Shown here in pieces: positions 35,825 through 44,562 of a DNA stretch of 64,000 nucleotides. A program made the translations under genes and the position numbers. The stretch comes from JAUWQU01 sp964564285. Lineage in GTDB: Bacteria > Planctomycetota > Phycisphaerae > SM23-33. The DNA is taken from the NCBI GenBank assembly GCA_964564285.1, contig CAZMBZ010000002.1, forward strand, positions 1-64,000. Reading direction: 5' to 3'. The notes beneath the pieces are model-generated. The model was not told where the DNA came from. It saw nothing but the letters and a program-made list of their open reading frames with translations, and did no database searches. Numbering within the stretch: position 1 is the stretch's first letter; each line of letters starts with the position of its first letter.

Positions 35825-36577
35825 ATGGGTCAGAAAGTATCGCCAATCGGGTTTAGGACGGGAATCACACTTGGCTGGAAGAGCCGGTGGTTCGCTCCGA
35901 AGAGCAACTTCGGTGAGTTCCTCGTCGAGGACGCCAAGATCCGCAAATTTGTGGACGGCAAGCTTAACCGCCAGCCTCCATACGCGGCGGTCAGCGAGAT
36001 TCAGATCGAGCGGACCCGCGAAGAGGTAAAGGTGTTCCTGAAGACGGCCCGTCCGGGCTTGGTCATCGGCCCAAAGGGAGCGGAAGTTGACAAACTTCGT
36101 GGCTACCTTGAGGACCTGACCAACCGGCGTGTTAACATAAACATCATCGAGATCAAGAACCCCGACCTTGACGCACAGTTGGTGGCTGAGGGCATCGGTG
36201 AGCAACTCAAGCGGCGGACCAGTTTCCGTCGCGCCATGAAGATGCGGCTTCAGACCACGATGCAGGCTGGTGCCCGCGGCGTGAAGATAACCGTTTCAGG
36301 CCGGCTTGGCGGGGCGGAGATGAGCCGCACCGAGACGCAGCTTACCGGTTCGATTCCTCTTCACACGCTCGATGCCGACGTGGACTACGGCTTCACACCG
36401 TGTGTAACCACATACGGCACGATCGGCGTTAAGGTTTGGATTTATCGCGGAAAGTTTGGCCAGGAGTTGCTTGCCCCCAAGCCAGACTCGCGTGGCGGAC
36501 CCAGGGGCCGGCGCGGTCCAGGCCGCGGGTTCGGCGGTTCAGGTGGGCGTCGTGGCCCTGGTGGCGGTGGCAGATAG
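35825..36577 (+). CDS. rpsC: 30S ribosomal protein S3 (250 aa)
   Basis: Forms the mRNA entry site with S4 and S5. MGQKVSPIGFRTGI starts the protein and the KH domain contains ARPGLVIGPKGAEVDKLR. C-terminal RGVKITVSGRLGGAEMSRTE is standard. After about residue 215 the protein ends in a Gly/Arg-rich tail (RGRRGPGRGFGGSGGRRG), an extension probably contacting RNA. Confidence 0.97.
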   Translation: MGQKVSPIGFRTGITLGWKSRWFAPKSNFGEFLVEDAKIRKFVDGKLNRQPPYAAVSEIQIERTREEVKVFLKTARPGLVIGPKGAEVDKLRGYLEDLTNRRVNINIIEIKNPDLDAQLVAEGIGEQLKRRTSFRRAMKMRLQTTMQAGARGVKITVSGRLGGAEMSRTETQLTGSIPLHTLDADVDYGFTPCVTTYGTIGVKVWIYRGKFGQELLAPKPDSRGGPRGRRGPGRGFGGSGGRRGPGGGGR

Positions 36578-36625
36578 TAATAGACGATATCGGCAATAGG
36601 TAAGAGATAGATAGTAGGTGCCATT

Positions 36626-37045
36626 ATGGCGATGATGCCCAAAAGAATTAAGCATCGCAAGCAGATGCGAGGCAAGATGCGAGGCAACGCGACTCGTGGT
36701 AACACGGTTGCCTTCGGGGACTTTGGTCTCCAGACGAAGGATGCGGGCTGGGTTACCGGGCGGCAGTTGGAGGCCGGGCGTATCGCGGCGACGCACTATC
36801 TGCACCGTGAAGGCCGAGTTTATATTCGCGTTTTCCCGGACAAGCCCATCAGTTCGAAGCCTCTGGAAACGCGGATGGGCAAGGGCAAAGGCGAGCCGGA
36901 AGCTTGGGTTGCAGTTGTCAAGCCAGGCACGGTTCTCTTTGAGATCGGTGGCGTGGACGAAGAGACGGCCAAGGGTGCCTTGCGTCGGATCGCTGCGAAG
37001 ATGCCGGTTCGTGTTCGTATGGCTTACCGTCGTCACGGGATGTGA
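36626..37045 (+). CDS. rplP: 50S ribosomal protein L16 (139 aa)
   Basis: Large-subunit protein organising the A-site tRNA elbow region. MMPKRIKHRKQMRGKMRG, FPDKPISSKPLETRMGKGKG and RVRMAYRRHGM match the family. AGGTG about six bases before ATG 36626 supports this start; ATG 36632 is possible. The 48-bp spacer contains an AATAGGTAAGAGATAG-like motif related to the 6683 repeat. Confidence 0.96.
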   Translation: MAMMPKRIKHRKQMRGKMRGNATRGNTVAFGDFGLQTKDAGWVTGRQLEAGRIAATHYLHREGRVYIRVFPDKPISSKPLETRMGKGKGEPEAWVAVVKPGTVLFEIGGVDEETAKGALRRIAAKMPVRVRMAYRRHGM

Positions 37046-37056
37046 GGAACGTATCG

Positions 37057-37263
37057 ATGAAGGTCAAAGAAATTCGCCAGTTTAGTGACGAGGAGCTTGG
37101 GACGGAACTTGCACGAGTCCGTCGGCACCTTTTCGATGTTCGTACCCAGGCTGTGACAGAGAAGTTGGAAGACCCCAGCATGCTCACGAAGGCCAAGAAG
37201 GATATCGCCATTATCCTGACGGTCATTCGGGAGCGCCAACTCGCCAGCCAGGCCAAGAGCTAA
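37057..37263 (+). CDS. rpmC: 50S ribosomal protein L29 (68 aa)
   Basis: Small two-helix protein near the tunnel exit beside L23. MKVKEIRQFSDEELGTEL and LTKAKKDIAIILTVIRER are characteristic. ATG 37057 has GAGGAA seven bases upstream, which decides against the in-frame 37042. Lies between rplP and rpsQ. Confidence 0.94.
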   Translation: MKVKEIRQFSDEELGTELARVRRHLFDVRTQAVTEKLEDPSMLTKAKKDIAIILTVIRERQLASQAKS

Positions 37264-37275
37264 CGGGACAGATTG

Positions 37276-37578
37276 ATGGCAGAACAAGAAACCAAAACTA
37301 GCGATAAGAAGCAGATTAAGACAGGTTGCGTTGCGTCGGTCAAGGGCGACAAGACGATCCGGGTCTTGATCAGCAAGATGGTAAAGCACCGAATTTACGG
37401 TAAGTACCTTCGGAAGGCGACGAAGGTTGCCGTCCACGATCCGCAGAACGACGCGAAGGTTGGTGACACAGTGGACATCGCCACGTGCCGACGGATGAGC
37501 AAGACCAAGAGTTGGCGCTTGCTACGTATCGTCCGTCGCGGTGATTCGCCGATGGCCTCTGGCGAGAAAGAGGTATAG
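37276..37578 (+). CDS. rpsQ: 30S ribosomal protein S17 (100 aa)
   Basis: Primary 16S rRNA-binding OB-fold protein. The core motif KTGCVASVKGDKTIRVLI and KHRIYGKYLRKATKVAVHD are clear. About 12 extra residues precede the core. ATG 37276 is chosen over TTG 37273. Ends five bases before the rplN start. Confidence 0.95.
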   Translation: MAEQETKTSDKKQIKTGCVASVKGDKTIRVLISKMVKHRIYGKYLRKATKVAVHDPQNDAKVGDTVDIATCRRMSKTKSWRLLRIVRRGDSPMASGEKEV

Positions 37579-37582
37579 ATCC

Positions 37583-37969
37583 GTGATTCAGCAAGAAACA
37601 CGCATGGCAGTAGCCGACAACACGGGTGCCCGTATCGTCTACTGCATCAGGGTTCTGGGCGGTTCGACGCGACGTGGCGGTTACACGCGGCGTACGGCCT
37701 CTCTAGGTGACATTATCGTCTGCTCGGTGAAGAAGGCCCAGCCTGGCGGAGAAGTCAAGAGCGGCGACATCGTCAAGTGCGTCGTCGTACGAACGGCTCA
37801 TGCGGTTCGGCGAGCTGACGGAAGTTACGTGAAGTTCGACAAGAACGCAGCCGTGCTACTTGACGCCAACAACAACCCTCGCGGGACTCGCATTTTTGGT
37901 GCGGTGGCTCGCGAGTTGCGAGAGAAGAACTTCATGAAGATAGTCTCTCTTGCGTCTGAGGTGGTGTGA
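37583..37969 (+). CDS. rplN: 50S ribosomal protein L14 (128 aa), GTG start
   Basis: Interface protein forming a bridge to the 30S. The N-terminus IQQETRMAVADNTGAR and later SVKKAQPGGEVKSGDIVKCV, FDKNAAVLLDANNNPRGTRI and the C-terminal MKIVSLASEVV identify it. The start is GTG 37583, supported by AGAGG upstream and by alignment to MIQQxT starts elsewhere; ATG 37541 would overlap rpsQ without family sequence. Confidence 0.95.
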   Translation: MIQQETRMAVADNTGARIVYCIRVLGGSTRRGGYTRRTASLGDIIVCSVKKAQPGGEVKSGDIVKCVVVRTAHAVRRADGSYVKFDKNAAVLLDANNNPRGTRIFGAVARELREKNFMKIVSLASEVV

Positions 37970-37971
37970 TT

Positions 37972-38310
37972 ATGGCAATGCATGTGAAGAAGGGCGATAC
38001 GGTGGTTGTGATCGCCGGCGACGATAAGGGCAAGACCGGCGAGATTATTCGCGTTGATGGAGCCAAGGGCAAGGTACTTGTCCAAGGAATCAACCGCGTT
38101 TACCGGCACCTTCGTCCGAGCCGACAGCATCCTCAGGGCGGTCGGATCCAGAAGGAGATGCCGATAGACATCTCGAATGTTCTGCCCGTGGATCCAAAGA
38201 CGAATCAGCCGACGCGGGTTGGTTTCCGCATGAGTTCGGACGGCGCCAAGCAGCGCTACGCCAAGAAGAGCGGCGAAACGCTCGGGACTGTCAGGAAGAC
38301 AAGAAATTAA
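37972..38310 (+). CDS. rplX: 50S ribosomal protein L24 (112 aa)
   Basis: Assembly initiator binding the 5' domain of 23S rRNA. The KOW motif is HVKKGDTVVVIAGDDKGKTG; then GINRVYRHLRPS and the C-terminal GETLGTVRKTRN. GAGGTGG seven bases upstream supports ATG 37972 over GTG 37966. Adjacent to rplN and rplE as usual. Confidence 0.95.
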   Translation: MAMHVKKGDTVVVIAGDDKGKTGEIIRVDGAKGKVLVQGINRVYRHLRPSRQHPQGGRIQKEMPIDISNVLPVDPKTNQPTRVGFRMSSDGAKQRYAKKSGETLGTVRKTRN

Positions 38311-38320
38311 GGTGCAGTCA

Positions 38321-38866
38321 ATGTCGGCACGCCTGCAGGAAAAATACAAGACAGAGATATCGGCGGCCTTGGTGTCGCGGTTTGGTTACACGAACCCGAC
38401 GTCTGTGCCGAAACTAGGCAAGATTGTCATTTCGATGGGCATCGGTGATGCTCACACGAACAAGGCACGCCTAGAGATGGCCTTCAAGCAGTTGACGCAG
38501 ATCGCTGGCCAAAAGCCGGTGATCACCAAGGCTCGTAAGTCCATCAGTAACTTCAAGCTTCGCGAGGACTACCCCGTCGGGGTGAAAGTAACGCTTCGCG
38601 GCACGCGGATGTGGGAGTTTCTGGACCGGCTGATCAGCCTGGCCATTCCGCGGGTGAAGGACTTCCGCGGATTGAACCCGGCGGGTTTCGATGGACGTGG
38701 TAACTACAACATGGGCTTGGTCGAGCAGAGTGTGTTCCCGGAAATCGATCCGGCGAGGCTGACGGCCAACCAAGGCATGAACATTGCGATGCAGACCTCA
38801 GCCGATACGGACGAAGAGGCCAGGGAACTGCTCAGTGGGCTGGGCATGCCTTTCCGCAAGAACTAA
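38321..38866 (+). CDS. rplE: 50S ribosomal protein L5 (181 aa)
   Basis: Central protuberance protein binding 5S rRNA. PKLGKIVISMGIGDA, KPVITKARKSISNFKLRE and VKVTLRGTRMWEFLDRL match the family. Length is typical. ATG 38321 is preferred over GTG 38312 because AAGG precedes it at normal distance. Confidence 0.96.
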   Translation: MSARLQEKYKTEISAALVSRFGYTNPTSVPKLGKIVISMGIGDAHTNKARLEMAFKQLTQIAGQKPVITKARKSISNFKLREDYPVGVKVTLRGTRMWEFLDRLISLAIPRVKDFRGLNPAGFDGRGNYNMGLVEQSVFPEIDPARLTANQGMNIAMQTSADTDEEARELLSGLGMPFRKN

Positions 38867-38883
38867 CAGAAGGTGCTTCAGGT

Positions 38884-39069
38884 ATGGCAACCAAGGCGCA
38901 AGTAGCAAAATCGATAAGAAAGCCGAAGTTCTCGACGAGAATCATCCGGCGATGCCAGCTCTGCGGTCGTCCGCGGAGTGTTTACAAGAAATTTCGCATT
39001 TGCCGTATCTGTCTCCGGACGCTGGCGAACGAAGGCAAGGTTCCAGGGATGAAGAAGGCAAGCTGGTAA
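38884..39069 (+). CDS. rpsN: 30S ribosomal protein S14, zinc-binding short form (61 aa)
   Basis: Head protein between S3 and S10. It has the C+ arrangement CQLCGRPRSVYKKFRICRIC-type pairs (two CxxC motifs), so it is the short zinc form (type Z). The C-terminus LRTLANEGKVPGMKKASW is characteristic. Placed between rplE and rpsH. Confidence 0.96.
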   Translation: MATKAQVAKSIRKPKFSTRIIRRCQLCGRPRSVYKKFRICRICLRTLANEGKVPGMKKASW

Positions 39070-39086
39070 CTAAGGAAGCAAAGACT

Positions 39087-39485
39087 ATGAGTCTGTCAGA
39101 CCCTATCGCCGACATGTTGACCCGGATCCGCAACGCATATCGTGCGCGGCGGGAAACGGTAAATATCAGGGCGTCGAAGATCTGTGAAGGCATCGGTCAG
39201 GTGCTGAAAGCAGAAGGCTATATAAACGACTACGACCGCATCGACGATGGCAAGCAGGGAATCCTTCGGGTGAATCTGAAGTATGGCCCTCGCGGCGAGA
39301 TGGTCCTGGTCGAGATTAAGAGAGTCAGCACGCCGGGCCGGCGGGTGTATAGCGGCATGGAAGGCCTGCCCCGGCCGCTGAACGGAATGGGTATCTCGAT
39401 TATTTCGACGTCGTTGGGCGTCATGAGTGATCGGCAATGCCGCCAAGAGAACGTCGGCGGCGAAGTCCTCTGCATCGTCAGCTAA
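39087..39485 (+). CDS. rpsH: 30S ribosomal protein S8 (132 aa)
   Basis: Primary 16S rRNA-binding protein and, in E. coli, spc operon repressor. DPIADMLTRIRNAYRARR, RVSTPGRRVYSGMEGLPR and the C-terminal ENVGGEVLCIVS are standard. ATG 39087 has AAGGAAG eight bases upstream; the long upstream frame overlaps rplE and rpsN and is not coding. Confidence 0.96.
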   Translation: MSLSDPIADMLTRIRNAYRARRETVNIRASKICEGIGQVLKAEGYINDYDRIDDGKQGILRVNLKYGPRGEMVLVEIKRVSTPGRRVYSGMEGLPRPLNGMGISIISTSLGVMSDRQCRQENVGGEVLCIVS

Positions 39486-39500
39486 AGCGGAACTATCTAA

Positions 39501-40082
39501 ATGTCACGTATCGGAAAACAACCTATTCCCATCCCTGACGGGGTGAAGGTGGTCCTGAAGGACCGGTGTATCTCTGTCGAGGGGCCGATGGGAAAGCTGC
39601 AATGGACGCATCGGCCTGAGATTGACGTGCAGCTCGACGAGAGCGGCAAGATTATTCTGGTCACCCGGGAGGCAGATGACCGTCTCCGCCGGAGCCTTCA
39701 TGGTCTGACTCGCAGCCTGATCGCCAACATGGTTACTGGCTGCAAGACGGGTTTCGTAAAGGCCATGGAGATCTACGGCGTGGGCTACGGCGTCCAATGC
39801 CAGGGCGGCAAGATCAGCCTGACTGTCGGCAAGAGCCACCCGGAAGTCCTGGACGTGGTTGATGGGCTGACGGTCGAGATCCAGACGCCCCAGGCCCGCG
39901 GCGATTCGGAACCGGCAAGGTTCACTATTAAGGGGGCCGACAAGCAGGCTGTTGGCGAATTGGCGGCCCGTGTTCGTAAATGTCGCCCGCCGGAGCCCTA
40001 CAAAGGCAAGGGAGTGCGGTATGCGGGCGAGCGCATCCGTCGCAAGGCCGGCAAGGCCTTTGCCGGAGCCGGTGGCGGTTGA
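39501..40082 (+). CDS. rplF: 50S ribosomal protein L6 (193 aa)
   Basis: Supports the sarcin-ricin loop region and factor binding. MSRIGKQPIPIPDGVKV starts it; the C-terminal half has PEPYKGKGVRYAGERIRRKAGK, the family signature. Slightly longer than E. coli L6 (177 aa). Followed by rplR after 41 bp. Confidence 0.96.
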   Translation: MSRIGKQPIPIPDGVKVVLKDRCISVEGPMGKLQWTHRPEIDVQLDESGKIILVTREADDRLRRSLHGLTRSLIANMVTGCKTGFVKAMEIYGVGYGVQCQGGKISLTVGKSHPEVLDVVDGLTVEIQTPQARGDSEPARFTIKGADKQAVGELAARVRKCRPPEPYKGKGVRYAGERIRRKAGKAFAGAGGG

Positions 40083-40123
40083 CCTCAAGCACGCCTTGTG
40101 GCGGTTTAGCAGGATCCAAGATT

Positions 40124-40495
40124 ATGAAGCTAAGTGTCAAAAAACAGGTTCAGAGGCTGCGGCGTAAGAAACACGTTCGCAAGAAGGTTTCCGGTACGCC
40201 CGACAGGCCCCGGCTGACCGTCTTCCGCAGCCAGAAGAACATTTATGCCCAGATAGTGGACGATATGGCCGGGCGAACCCTCGTGGCCGCCTCCAGCCAG
40301 GAAAAACCCATGCGGGAGAAGCTCTCCACAGGCGGAGGCAATAAATCCGCCGCCGCGGTAGTTGGGAGTTTCCTTGCGGAAAAGGCGGTCGAAGCCGGGA
40401 TCAAAAAAGTCATCTTCGACCGAAATGGCTTTCCGTTCCACGGACGCGTCAAAGAACTGGCCGAAGCCGCCCGCAAAGGTGGGCTGGAGTTTTAA
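40124..40495 (+). CDS. rplR: 50S ribosomal protein L18 (123 aa)
   Basis: 5S rRNA-binding protein. RRKKHVRKKVSGTPDRPRLT, SQKNIYAQIVDD and the C-terminal KVIFDRNGFPFHGRVKELAE are typical. ATG 40124 is chosen, as the in-frame upstream extension overlaps rplF. Sits in the usual rplF-rplR-rpsE order. Confidence 0.95.
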   Translation: MKLSVKKQVQRLRRKKHVRKKVSGTPDRPRLTVFRSQKNIYAQIVDDMAGRTLVAASSQEKPMREKLSTGGGNKSAAAVVGSFLAEKAVEAGIKKVIFDRNGFPFHGRVKELAEAARKGGLEF

Positions 40496-40510
40496 ACAGG
40501 AGCACGCATC

Positions 40511-41026
40511 GTGGCTTTTGATAACCGAGGCCGTAGAGGCCGAGAAGATTCTGCTGACGAGGGCGGACTGGAAGACAATGTCGTCCAGATCTACCGCTGC
40601 TCGAAGGTCGTCAAGGGCGGCCGACGGTTCAGCTTTGCAGCGCTTGTCGTCGTCGGCGATCGCAACGGCAACGTTGGCATCGGATACGGCAAGGCCAAGG
40701 AAGTCCCGGTCGCTGTCGAAAAAGGCATCGCCGATGCGAAGAAGAGCATGAAGCCCGTCCGGCTCAAGGGCCAGAGCATTCCGCACAAGGTTGTCGGAAG
40801 GCATGGCGCCAGTTCGGTCGTGCTTGTGCCGGCATCTGACGGCACCGGCGTTATCGCCGGCAAGAAGCTCAGGCCGTTGCTGGAACTGGCGGGCATACAT
40901 AACGTATTGACCAAGGCTTACGGCTCGACTTCGGCGAAGAACCTGCTCAAGGCCGGAGTCAATGCCTTGAAGCAGCTTCGAAGCGCCGAGGAAATTGCCA
41001 GCCTCAGAGGAGTGACGCTCTCATGA
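40511..41026 (+). CDS. rpsE: 30S ribosomal protein S5 (171 aa), GTG start
   Basis: Decoding-fidelity protein at the mRNA entry. The double-stranded RNA-binding-like domain has YRCSKVVKGGRRFSFAALVV and VGIGYGKAKEVPVAVEKG; later GAGGTGVIAG-type sequence is ASDGTGVIAGKKLRPLLELA. The start is GTG 40511 with an AGGAG-containing sequence upstream. Its stop overlaps the rplO start (ATGA), leaving no room for rpmD. Confidence 0.96.
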   Translation: MAFDNRGRRGREDSADEGGLEDNVVQIYRCSKVVKGGRRFSFAALVVVGDRNGNVGIGYGKAKEVPVAVEKGIADAKKSMKPVRLKGQSIPHKVVGRHGASSVVLVPASDGTGVIAGKKLRPLLELAGIHNVLTKAYGSTSAKNLLKAGVNALKQLRSAEEIASLRGVTLS

Positions 41027-41469
41027 AACTCGACGAGATCCTCAGCGCAGCTGGCAAGCACAAGGCTCGCAAACGCCTTGGCAGAGGCCGGGGTAGCGGG
41101 CAGGGCGCGACGTCCGGGCGTGGCAATAAGGGCTACCACTCGCGTGCTGGCAGCAACAAGTCCCTGGGCTTCGAGGGTGGGCAGAACCCGATGCTCAAGC
41201 GGATCCCCAAGCGGGGATTCAACAATGCGAACTTTCGCACCGAGTACGAGGTGATTAACCTCGCGTGCCTCGAGGAGCGGTTTGAGGACGGTGCCCGGGT
41301 TGACGCTGCGGCGCTGGTCGAGGCAAGGCTGGTCAGCGACGCAAAAGCACTCGTAAAAATACTCGGCAACGGCGAGTTGAAGAAGAAACTCACCGTGGCC
41401 GCGAATAAGTTTTCGAAGTCCGCCGCCGAAAAGATCGCACAGGCTGGTGGTTCCGTGGAATTGGTGTAG
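41023..41469 (+). CDS. rplO: 50S ribosomal protein L15 (148 aa)
   Basis: Late-assembly protein of the large subunit. The N-terminal Gly/Arg-rich segment RKRLGRGRGSGQGATSGRGN and GFEGGQNPMLKRIPKRGF are the family pattern. It overlaps rpsE by 4 bp; L30, normally encoded between them, is absent. secY follows after 37 bp. Confidence 0.96.
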   Translation: MKLDEILSAAGKHKARKRLGRGRGSGQGATSGRGNKGYHSRAGSNKSLGFEGGQNPMLKRIPKRGFNNANFRTEYEVINLACLEERFEDGARVDAAALVEARLVSDAKALVKILGNGELKKKLTVAANKFSKSAAEKIAQAGGSVELV

Positions 41470-41506
41470 CGCGGAGTCTGATAGAGGCCGATAAGGATTC
41501 GCTAAT

Positions 41507-43081
41507 ATGGCTTTCCGCATTTTTAGAATGGTGATCACCGCAGTGTGTGTTGTTCTCGCTGCGTGGATGATAGCCCTTGAAGGTATAGGGAATATCCATG
41601 CCGGGGCTGGGTTCAGCGCTGGTGCGCTGCTCAACCCGGTGATGTATATTGTCGGTGGGTTGGCTGTCCTTGCCGCGTGCTGGTGGGGCGTATGGAGTAA
41701 GTCCGCGCTCAGGCGAGGGCTGGAAAATATTTTCGCCATCCCCGAGCTTCTGCGGAAGCTGCTGTTTACCCTGGCGCTGTTGTGCATCTATCGCATCGGG
41801 TTCCACGTTCCCTTGGCTGGACTCAACCAGGAGAAGGTGGCAAGCTTCATGACCCAGCAGTCCGAGGGTGTCTTCGGCACGGCCATTCAGTATTTCGGCC
41901 TGTTCACGGGCGGCTCGCTCCAGCAGTCCACTCTGTTTGGCTTGGGCATCATGCCCTACATCACCGCGTCGATTATTTTCCAACTCCTGGCTACCGTGGT
42001 CCCCGCGCTGGAGAAGCTCCAGAAGGAGGGTCCAGCCGGGTACAAGAAGATTCAAGAATACACCCGATATGCCACAGTCTTCTTATGTATCATCCAGGCG
42101 ATAGTGTGGATGAAGATAATGATGGGCAGTGATGGTAATCCGCTGGTGTACCCTGAATACGCCGGATCGATTCTGATATACGTCATGGGCGTTGTCGGAC
42201 TTACCGGCGGCACGATATTCCTGATGTGGCTTGGCGAGCAGATCGACGAGTACGGCATCGGCAACGGCATCAGCCTTATCATCCTGGCCGGCATCGTAGC
42301 CCGGCTGCCGTGGGCGATATTCAAGCTCGGTTCGACTGCGAACCTTAGCCTTTCAGCGATCGGCTCCACCAGCGAGACCGGTCCGGAAAAAATCCTGTTC
42401 CTGATCTTTGCGTTCGTGTTCGTGGTTGCGGGCGTGATCCTCATCACCCAGGGTCAGCGGCGGATACCGACGCAGCACGCCAAGCACACTCGCGGACGTC
42501 GGGTCTATGGCGGCAACCGTCAGTATTTACCGTTGCGTGTGAATCACGGCGGAGTCATGCCGATCATCTTCGCCTCTTCGCTGATGATCTTCCCCAATGC
42601 CATTGCCAAGGCCGTCAACAATTGGCTGCAGAATGACTTCAGCCGCATACTGTCGGATGCCTTCAGCCGCGATAGCTACATTTATGCCTTGATTTACATC
42701 GCAATGATCTTCTTCTTCTCATATTTCTGGACGACCGTTCAGTTCCGCCCGAAGGAGATGGCCGACCAGTTGCGTGATGCCGGTGCGTTCATTCCCGGGC
42801 TGCGTCCTGGCAAGAGGACGGCCGACTACCTGGAACGGGTAATGGAACGAATAACTTACTGTGGTGCGGGCTTCCTTGCGGTCATTGCGGTTATACCGAT
42901 GTTCGTGGCGGCACAGTTGAAAATTGACTGGACCATAGCCCAGTTCCTCGGCGGCACGGGCCTGCTGATTTGCGTATCGGTGGCGCTTGACCTGGTTCAG
43001 CGGATCGAGGCCAACCTGGTGATGAGGAACTATGGCGGTTTCCTGGGCGGTTCTTCCAGGATCAAGGGGGCGTATTCATGA
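41507..43081 (+). CDS. secY: Protein translocase subunit SecY with N-terminal extension (524 aa)
   Basis: Channel of the Sec translocon. The canonical protein begins around residue 74 (NIFAIPELLRKLLFTLALL) and continues through FGLGIMPYITASIIFQLL, the plug/pore helices and RPKEMADQLRDAGAFIPGLRPG to ten helices in all. The first ~72 residues are additional and hold two predicted transmembrane segments (about 8-25 and 44-63), which would preserve the overall topology. A ribosome-binding site (AAGGA) lies about 12 bases before ATG 41507; no better internal start is seen. The gene overlaps adk by 4 bp. Normal SecY is about 430-445 aa. Confidence 0.93.
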   Translation: MAFRIFRMVITAVCVVLAAWMIALEGIGNIHAGAGFSAGALLNPVMYIVGGLAVLAACWWGVWSKSALRRGLENIFAIPELLRKLLFTLALLCIYRIGFHVPLAGLNQEKVASFMTQQSEGVFGTAIQYFGLFTGGSLQQSTLFGLGIMPYITASIIFQLLATVVPALEKLQKEGPAGYKKIQEYTRYATVFLCIIQAIVWMKIMMGSDGNPLVYPEYAGSILIYVMGVVGLTGGTIFLMWLGEQIDEYGIGNGISLIILAGIVARLPWAIFKLGSTANLSLSAIGSTSETGPEKILFLIFAFVFVVAGVILITQGQRRIPTQHAKHTRGRRVYGGNRQYLPLRVNHGGVMPIIFASSLMIFPNAIAKAVNNWLQNDFSRILSDAFSRDSYIYALIYIAMIFFFSYFWTTVQFRPKEMADQLRDAGAFIPGLRPGKRTADYLERVMERITYCGAGFLAVIAVIPMFVAAQLKIDWTIAQFLGGTGLLICVSVALDLVQRIEANLVMRNYGGFLGGSSRIKGAYS

Positions 43082-43746
43082 GCCAGCGAATAGTACTGAT
43101 GGGGCCTCCGGGTGCAGGCAAAGGCACGCAGGCCAAGCGGCTGGTAGAGAAGTATGGCTTCGTACATTTGTCCAGCGGCGATATTTTCCGGGCTGAGAAG
43201 GCGAGCGGGTCGGAACTCGGCGCGAAGCTTGCCGAGTACATGAGTGCGGGCAAGCTTATACCGGACGAGGTGGTCGTGGAGATGATGGCCAAGGCTGTCA
43301 CCACCGCTGACGCCAGGGGCACGGGCCTGATGCTCGATGGCTTCCCGCGGACCATTCCGCAAGCGGAGGCCCTTGACAAGCAGTTGGCCGAGGCCTGCAA
43401 GCCTCTTGACGGAGTTGTAGTGATAACCTGCAAGGACGAGCCGATCGTCTCACGCATTACTGGGCGGCGAAGTTGCCCCGAGTGCGGCCGGGTGTATCAC
43501 ACAGAGTATCTCAAGCCGAAGAACGAAGGTATTTGCGATGACTGTGCTGGTATTAAACTGGTGCAGCGTGCGGATGATACGGAAGATGTTGTTCGTGATC
43601 GTCTGAAGGCGTATTATGAACAGACCGAGCCGGTGATCGAGTATTATCGTAAGTCCGGGCAGGTTAAAGTGGTCGAGGTTGACGGCAACGGAACGCCCGA
43701 CAGTGTTACAGGGGTTTTGGTTGAGGCCGTGAGGCGCTTGACCTAG
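43078..43746 (+). CDS. adk: Adenylate kinase, zinc-lid long form (222 aa)
   Basis: Interconverts ATP, AMP and ADP. The P-loop GPPGAGKGTQ, AMP-site DGFPRT and the LID domain with four Cys (CPECG and CDDC) are visible, so the lid is of the structural zinc type found in many Gram-positive and other bacteria. Length is typical. The start overlaps the secY stop (ATGA), indicating coupling in the spc operon. Confidence 0.96.
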   Translation: MSQRIVLMGPPGAGKGTQAKRLVEKYGFVHLSSGDIFRAEKASGSELGAKLAEYMSAGKLIPDEVVVEMMAKAVTTADARGTGLMLDGFPRTIPQAEALDKQLAEACKPLDGVVVITCKDEPIVSRITGRRSCPECGRVYHTEYLKPKNEGICDDCAGIKLVQRADDTEDVVRDRLKAYYEQTEPVIEYYRKSGQVKVVEVDGNGTPDSVTGVLVEAVRRLT

Positions 43747-43759
43747 AAGTTCGGATTCG

Positions 43760-44545
43760 ATGATGGCGATCAGGATTAAGACGGTTGAACAGATAGAAAA
43801 GATGCGAGTTGCCGGACGGTTGGTGCATGAGGTGCTCCAGCATCTCGGCAAGATGCTGGCCCCGGGCGTAACTACGCTGGATATGGACCGGGAAGCTGAA
43901 CGGGTGACGCTGGCGGCTGGTGCTGAGTGCCTTTTTAAGGGCGTGCCCGGTCGGTATGGCGCCGGGCCGTTTCCGGGTGCCACCTGCATCTCGATAAACG
44001 AGCAGGTAGTGCATGGTATACCGTCGCCGAAGCGGAAGATTTGCGATGGCGACATTGTCAGCATAGACTTCGGCGTGAAGATCGACGGCTGGTGCGGTGA
44101 TGCGGCCGACACGTTTATGGTCGGTGATGTGGCACCTGATGTGCGTCAGTTGGTTGACGCTACGCACCGTTGTCTGGATATGGCTATTGAGAAGGTCAAG
44201 CCTGGCGAGCGATGGTCGAATATCGCTGGGATGATGCAGAAATATGTTGAAGGTGAAGGTTTTGCTGTGGTGCGGGAGTTTGTAGGCCACGGCATCGGCA
44301 CGGATATGCATGAGGATCCGCAGGTTCCGAACTTCGCTTCTCGGGAACTGAGGTCCAGGGACATCCATCTGAAGGAAGGGATGGTCCTGGCTGTCGAGCC
44401 GATGGTTAATATGGGCTCTTGTGCGGTGGAGTTGGCGGCGGATCGATGGACGGTCCTTACGAAAGACCGACGGCGGTCGGCCCATTATGAGCATTGCATA
44501 GCGGTTCGCTCCGATGGAGCGGACGTGCTTACCGATGGCCGGTAA
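43760..44545 (+). CDS. map: Methionine aminopeptidase, type I (261 aa)
   Basis: Removes N-terminal Met from nascent proteins. The five metal ligands are recognisable: Asp in SIDFGVKIDGW, Asp in GDAADTF, His in GHGIGTDMHE, Glu in AVEPMVNMG and Glu in AHYEHCIAV. Length fits type Ia without zinc-finger extension. The first two codons are both ATG, so translation may start at 43763. Placed after adk, as in many genomes. Confidence 0.96.
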   Translation: MMAIRIKTVEQIEKMRVAGRLVHEVLQHLGKMLAPGVTTLDMDREAERVTLAAGAECLFKGVPGRYGAGPFPGATCISINEQVVHGIPSPKRKICDGDIVSIDFGVKIDGWCGDAADTFMVGDVAPDVRQLVDATHRCLDMAIEKVKPGERWSNIAGMMQKYVEGEGFAVVREFVGHGIGTDMHEDPQVPNFASRELRSRDIHLKEGMVLAVEPMVNMGSCAVELAADRWTVLTKDRRRSAHYEHCIAVRSDGADVLTDGR

Positions 44546-44562
44546 GTTGAAAGAGGTGTATG

